From Thiotrichales bacterium (lineage in GTDB: Bacteria; Pseudomonadota; Gammaproteobacteria; Thiomicrospirales; Thiomicrospiraceae), in NCBI GenBank assembly GCA_027036095.1, contig JALVTA010000089.1, forward strand, positions 1 through 8,302: a stretch of DNA of 8,302 nucleotides. Reading direction: 5' to 3'. Below the pieces are notes generated by a model that worked only from the letters and a program-made list of their open reading frames with translations, did no database searches and was not told where the DNA came from. Shown here in pieces: positions 5,534 through 8,302 of the stretch; position 1 is the first letter of the stretch; each line of letters starts with the position of its first letter. Both the position numbers and the translations under genes were made by a program.

Positions 5534-7408
5534 ATGAACAGTCTGAAAGCCCGCATTCTGCTGCTGGCCATCGTGCCGGTGATCATTGTTGCCGCCCTGA
5601 GTGTCTGGCACTCGGAAAGTCTGCGGCAAACCCTTGCCGCCCAGAACCAGGCGGGGCTGGACATCAAGGTGGAGAACCTGTTCAAGCTGAGCGAACAGGC
5701 CACACTCAACAGCCTCTACAACCAGCAGTTCGCCTTTACCCGTGATGAACGGGAACTGAAGCCCGCGCTGGCTGCGGGGAATGCCGGAAAGGTCGGCAAG
5801 GCGGTCTCCCATACCTTCAAACGCCTCAAGGCTTCAGAGATCATTGCCGACCTGCAGGTGTTTGATCGTGCAGCCCGGCCGCTGGTAGAAAAAGGCCCCG
5901 AAGGTGACCATGTGGCCGTGACCGACGTAGCCCGAAAGGCGCTGACGGAGCAGAAGATCATCACCGACCTGACCCGGGACAATCGTGGCATGATCTATTA
6001 CGCGCTGGCTTTTCCCGTCTATGTGCGCCAGATGCCGGGCAAGCCGGCCGGTGTCATCGTGCTCAGCCAGTCGCTTGCCTACATGATCAACAAGCTGGCC
6101 CATTCCGAGCACAATGGCTATCTGCTGCGTGACGCCACAGGACGCATCGTGTTCGCCACCGGAAAAGGCTTCGATCCGCAGGCACTGGCCGGTATCGATC
6201 TGCAGCAGCCGCAGCAGGTCAGCCTGAACGGGCGCACCTTCCAGCTGACACCGGTGGTGCTGCGCAACAGCGCCGGCAAGGTGCTGGGCAGCTTCGTGGC
6301 GGTGGATGATGTCAGCGACAATGTGCGTGCCATTCAGCAGAGCTGGCTGTGGAGCGTGATCGAACTGCTGGTGCTGATCGGTCTGATCGTGCTGGTGACG
6401 GTGATCTCCGTCAATGTCATCATGCGCCCGATCCATGCGGCGGAAGGTGCGCTGCGCCGCATTGCCGAAGGGGACCTCAGCCAGCCGTTCCATGTGGGAG
6501 GCACCGTCTCCGAAGTGGCGGTGCTCATGGCGCTGATCGAACAGCTGCGCCGCAAGGTCCATGACAGCATGGTGGCGGTCATCGAAACCAGTGATCGGGT
6601 CTCGGAGGCCTCCCGCACCAGCCTGGAAGCCTCCCACCGCATCAATGAGGAGCTGTCCCAGGAGAACGAACTGGTGGCGCAGCTGGATGAGATGGCCAAG
6701 AACATGGCCCAGTTTGCCGACAATGTGGCACGTCAGGTGCAGGATGCGGTTGAGGCGGCCAACAATGCCAACGCCAAGGGGCTGGAAGGCGCCGAAGTGC
6801 TCAAGGGCGCCGTGCGAGCCATCGACGCGCTGGCCGAGGAGGTGGGCCATGCCGCCGAGGTGATCGGCAAACTGCAGACGGAAAGCGAGGCGATCACCAA
6901 CATTCTCAGCGTCATTCAGGATATTGCCGAGCAGACCAACCTGCTGGCGCTCAATGCCGCTATCGAAGCTGCCCGGGCCGGTGAATATGGCCGTGGCTTT
7001 GCCGTGGTGGCGGATGAGGTGCGCTCGCTGGCCAGCCGCACGCAGAACTCGGTGCAGGACATCGAGACCATCATTCAGCGTCTGCAGGCGGGTACCGACC
7101 GGGCCGTCGAGGTGATGGAGCGGGCACGGGAACGGGCTGCCGAAGGCGTTCAGCGCTCCGATGAGGTCAACCGGCGCCTGAGTGAGATCGTAGAGCTGAT
7201 CAGCGTCATCGTGAAGGAGAACGACGAGGTGGCCAGCAGTGCGGCGCAGCAGACCGACGAGGTCAAACGCGTCAAGGCGCAGGCCCAGAAACTCTACGAC
7301 ATCGCTCAGCAGGCCATGAAGCTGTCCGACAGCAGTGCCGAGAAGGCGGCGCTGGTGGAGCAGCTGGCCGACGAGATGCGCAAACTGGTGCATCAGTTCA
7401 AGATCTGA
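5534..7408 (+). CDS. Methyl-accepting chemotaxis protein with large periplasmic sensor region
   Basis: MCPs are inner-membrane receptors that control CheA kinase through CheW, steering motility or another output. The 624-residue protein has a first membrane helix at about 6-24, a periplasmic region of about 245 residues, a second helix at about 273-296, a HAMP domain at about 297-350 (RPIHAAEGALRRIAEGDLSQP) and a long cytoplasmic coiled coil. The conserved signalling tip (EQTNLLALNAAIEAARAGEY, then GRGFAVVADEVRSLA) lies at about 466-500. Arms of about 140 residues on each side of the tip would suit the 40H length class. ASSAAQQTDEV near 567-577 resembles a methylation helix. The C terminus ends HQFKI with no CheR/CheB tethering pentapeptide. 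The size of the sensor region suits a double-Cache fold, but I cannot name the family or ligand. I prefer ATG 5534 to GTG 5528 because of the AGGGGGT just upstream. It probably forms an operon with the rhodanese gene. Confidence 0.95.
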   Translation: MNSLKARILLLAIVPVIIVAALSVWHSESLRQTLAAQNQAGLDIKVENLFKLSEQATLNSLYNQQFAFTRDERELKPALAAGNAGKVGKAVSHTFKRLKASEIIADLQVFDRAARPLVEKGPEGDHVAVTDVARKALTEQKIITDLTRDNRGMIYYALAFPVYVRQMPGKPAGVIVLSQSLAYMINKLAHSEHNGYLLRDATGRIVFATGKGFDPQALAGIDLQQPQQVSLNGRTFQLTPVVLRNSAGKVLGSFVAVDDVSDNVRAIQQSWLWSVIELLVLIGLIVLVTVISVNVIMRPIHAAEGALRRIAEGDLSQPFHVGGTVSEVAVLMALIEQLRRKVHDSMVAVIETSDRVSEASRTSLEASHRINEELSQENELVAQLDEMAKNMAQFADNVARQVQDAVEAANNANAKGLEGAEVLKGAVRAIDALAEEVGHAAEVIGKLQTESEAITNILSVIQDIAEQTNLLALNAAIEAARAGEYGRGFAVVADEVRSLASRTQNSVQDIETIIQRLQAGTDRAVEVMERARERAAEGVQRSDEVNRRLSEIVELISVIVKENDEVASSAAQQTDEVKRVKAQAQKLYDIAQQAMKLSDSSAEKAALVEQLADEMRKLVHQFKI

Positions 7409-7430
7409 AACCGGACTTTCCGCAGTCAGG

Positions 7431-7453
7431 AGGCCGCCGTGTGCGGCCTTTTT
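7431..7453 (+). terminator. Rho-independent terminator after the MCP gene
   Basis: AGGCCGC (7431-7437) and GCGGCCT (7443-7449) form a 7-bp GC-rich stem with a 5-base loop, followed by an unbroken run of five T (7449-7453, the first T shared with the stem). It lies 22 bases after the MCP stop and closes the rhodanese-MCP unit, separating it from pnp. Confidence 0.87.
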
Positions 7454-7485
7454 CGTATGGGCGTCCGCCGGGGCACGGGCGGCGG

Positions 7486-7491
7486 TATAAT
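7486..7491 (+). promoter_or_regulatory. Candidate pnp promoter (-10 element)
   Basis: TATAAT is a perfect -10 hexamer in a GC-rich stretch, 33 bases after the T-run of the preceding terminator. No convincing -35 is present at 16-18 bp (GTCCGC at 17 bp), nor an extended -10 TG. A short inverted repeat, CCGCC/GGCGG (7465-7469 and 7478-7482), occupies the -35/spacer zone and could be an operator or chance. Initiation would fall near 7498, just ahead of the leader hairpin. Confidence 0.55.
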
Positions 7492-7503
7492 TGTCGCCAT
7501 TCA

Positions 7504-7575
7504 CGCGAGGCTGGAACCGGCCTGAATCCCGCAGTGCGGTGCGCCGTGCTGCGGGATTCAGGTTTTCGCCTCGCG
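7504..7575 (+). promoter_or_regulatory. pnp leader: long stem-loop, probable RNase III processing site
   Basis: The core is a perfect 14-bp stem, CCTGAATCCCGCAG (7521-7534) with its exact complement (7549-7562). It extends inwards by two G-U and three G-C pairs to a UGCG tetraloop (7540-7543). An outer stem, CGCGAGGC (7504-7511) with GCCTCGCG (7568-7575), can close it, with short bulged pairings between. The whole fold covers 72 nt of the leader and ends 40 bases before the pnp ATG. In E. coli, RNase III cuts a long hairpin in the pnp leader and PNPase then removes the duplex remnant, lowering its own expression; this structure occupies the equivalent place. TTTT at 7563-7566 after the core stem means it could alternatively act as an attenuator. 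Confidence 0.7.
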
Positions 7576-7615
7576 GTCCTTTCAATCCCAGTCACAATCA
7601 GAACAGGAAACATCC

Positions 7616-8302
7616 ATGGACAATTACGCAAGACCTGAAGCGAAAACCCTCACTTTCCAATACGGCGACCTGCCCGTCACGCTGGAGACCGGTCGTCTGG
7701 CCCGGCAGGCCGATGGTGCCGTGCTGGTGAAGATGGGCGACACCACCGTGCTGGCCACGGTGGTGGCGGCCAAGGAGGTCAAGGAAGGGCAGGACTTCTT
7801 CCCCCTGACCGTCAACTATCAGGAGAAGGCCTATGCCGCCGGCAAGATTCCCGGTGGCTTTCTCAAGCGGGAAGGGCGCCCGTCCGAATTCGAGACGCTG
7901 ACCTCCCGACTGATCGACCGTCCCATCCGCCCGCTGTTCCCGGAAGGGTTCATGAACGAGGTGCAGATCATTGTCACCGTGCTGGCACTGGATCCCGAAG
8001 TGGGGACGGAGGTGCCTTCCATGCTGGCGGCATCCGCCGCGCTGGCGGTGTCCGGCATTCCTTTCGAGGGCCCCATTGGCGCGGCCATCGTGGGCTACCG
8101 GGATGGCAGGTATCTGCTCAATCCCAGCCCGTTCGATCTGGAAGAGAGCGAGCTGGAACTGGCGGTGGCCGGCACGAAGGATGCCGTGCTGATGGTGGAG
8201 TCCGAGGCGGCGGAACTGCCGGAAGAGGTCATGCTGGGCGCAGTGGTCTTCGGACATCAGCAGATGCAGGTGGCCATCAAGGCCATCGAGAAGTTCGCCG
8301 AG
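7616..8302 (+). CDS. pnp: Polyribonucleotide nucleotidyltransferase (PNPase), N-terminal part (3' end outside window)
   Basis: PNPase degrades RNA 3' to 5' by phosphorolysis, releasing nucleoside diphosphates, and can add tails in reverse; in many bacteria it works with RNase E in the degradosome. The frame stays open to the window end: 229 codons of a protein usually about 700 residues long. What is visible is the first RNase PH-like domain. It begins MDNYARPEAKTLTFQYGDLP and has DTTVLATVVAAKE, the highly conserved DFFPLTVNYQEKAYAAGKIPG, FLKREGRPSEFE and TSRLIDRPIRPLFPEGF, then GPIGAAIVGY and AGTKDAVLMVESEA, close to E. coli PNPase throughout. AGGA at 7605-7608, 7 bases before the ATG, is the ribosome binding site. 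The catalytic second RNase PH core and the KH/S1 domains lie outside the window. The leader hairpin suggests RNase III/PNPase autoregulation. It is separated from rpsO by two unrelated genes. Confidence 0.97.
   Translation, partial: MDNYARPEAKTLTFQYGDLPVTLETGRLARQADGAVLVKMGDTTVLATVVAAKEVKEGQDFFPLTVNYQEKAYAAGKIPGGFLKREGRPSEFETLTSRLIDRPIRPLFPEGFMNEVQIIVTVLALDPEVGTEVPSMLAASAALAVSGIPFEGPIGAAIVGYRDGRYLLNPSPFDLEESELELAVAGTKDAVLMVESEAAELPEEVMLGAVVFGHQQMQVAIKAIEKFAE

Noticed and set aside
7521..7562. 14-bp inverted repeat as a REP element or transposon end
   Set aside because: Only one copy is present in the window, there are no flanking direct repeats or transposase, and its place between a -10 element and pnp is explained by a leader hairpin.
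5834..7585. Reverse-strand open frame (583 codons) opposite the MCP gene
   Set aside because: It covers a clear MCP and its terminator. The translation is His/Gln/Leu-rich without a domain pattern and is explained by codon bias on the sense strand.
7598..8257. Reverse-strand open frame (219 codons) opposite pnp
   Set aside because: The sense strand encodes the highly conserved first domain of PNPase; the reverse translation is compositionally like the other antisense shadows.

Overview
The window is a GC-rich bacterial chromosome segment with housekeeping genes, all on the + strand. The order is smc (3' part), zipA, ligA, darP (yjgA), rpsO, a periplasmic rhodanese-like gene, a methyl-accepting chemotaxis protein (MCP) gene, and pnp (5' part). 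ZipA and DarP point to a gammaproteobacterium. The use of SMC, rather than the MukBEF system of enteric bacteria, points to a non-enteric lineage such as the Pseudomonas/Halomonas/sulfur-oxidiser part of the class. The species cannot be told from the sequence. I see no tRNA, rRNA, CRISPR, insertion sequence or phage gene.

Region 1 (1-4615) is a tightly packed run: smc/zipA overlap by 4 bp (ATGA), zipA-ligA are 13 bp apart, and ligA/darP overlap by 17 bp. It links chromosome organisation (SMC), divisome anchoring (ZipA), DNA nick sealing (LigA) and late 50S ribosome assembly (DarP). No intrinsic terminator follows darP.

Region 2 (4595-5025) is the rpsO unit. A sigma-70-like promoter lies across the end of darP. 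It is followed by a short leader that can fold into an H-type pseudoknot whose second stem reaches the Shine-Dalgarno sequence, then rpsO, then a hairpin terminator. This looks like an S15 autoregulatory leader.

Region 3 (5026-7453) is a two-gene cassette: an exported single-domain rhodanese-like protein and, 10 bp later, a full-length MCP with a large periplasmic sensor region, closed by a strong terminator. It sits between rpsO and pnp, which are direct neighbours in E. coli and many other bacteria. This is the accessory and most unusual part of the window.

Region 4 (7454-8302) is the pnp unit. It has a perfect TATAAT -10 element, a leader dominated by a hairpin with a 14-bp perfect core and further outer pairing (the kind of structure RNase III cleaves in E. 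coli pnp autoregulation), and the first 229 codons of PNPase. So although rpsO and pnp are separated here, each seems to keep its own promoter and structured control leader.
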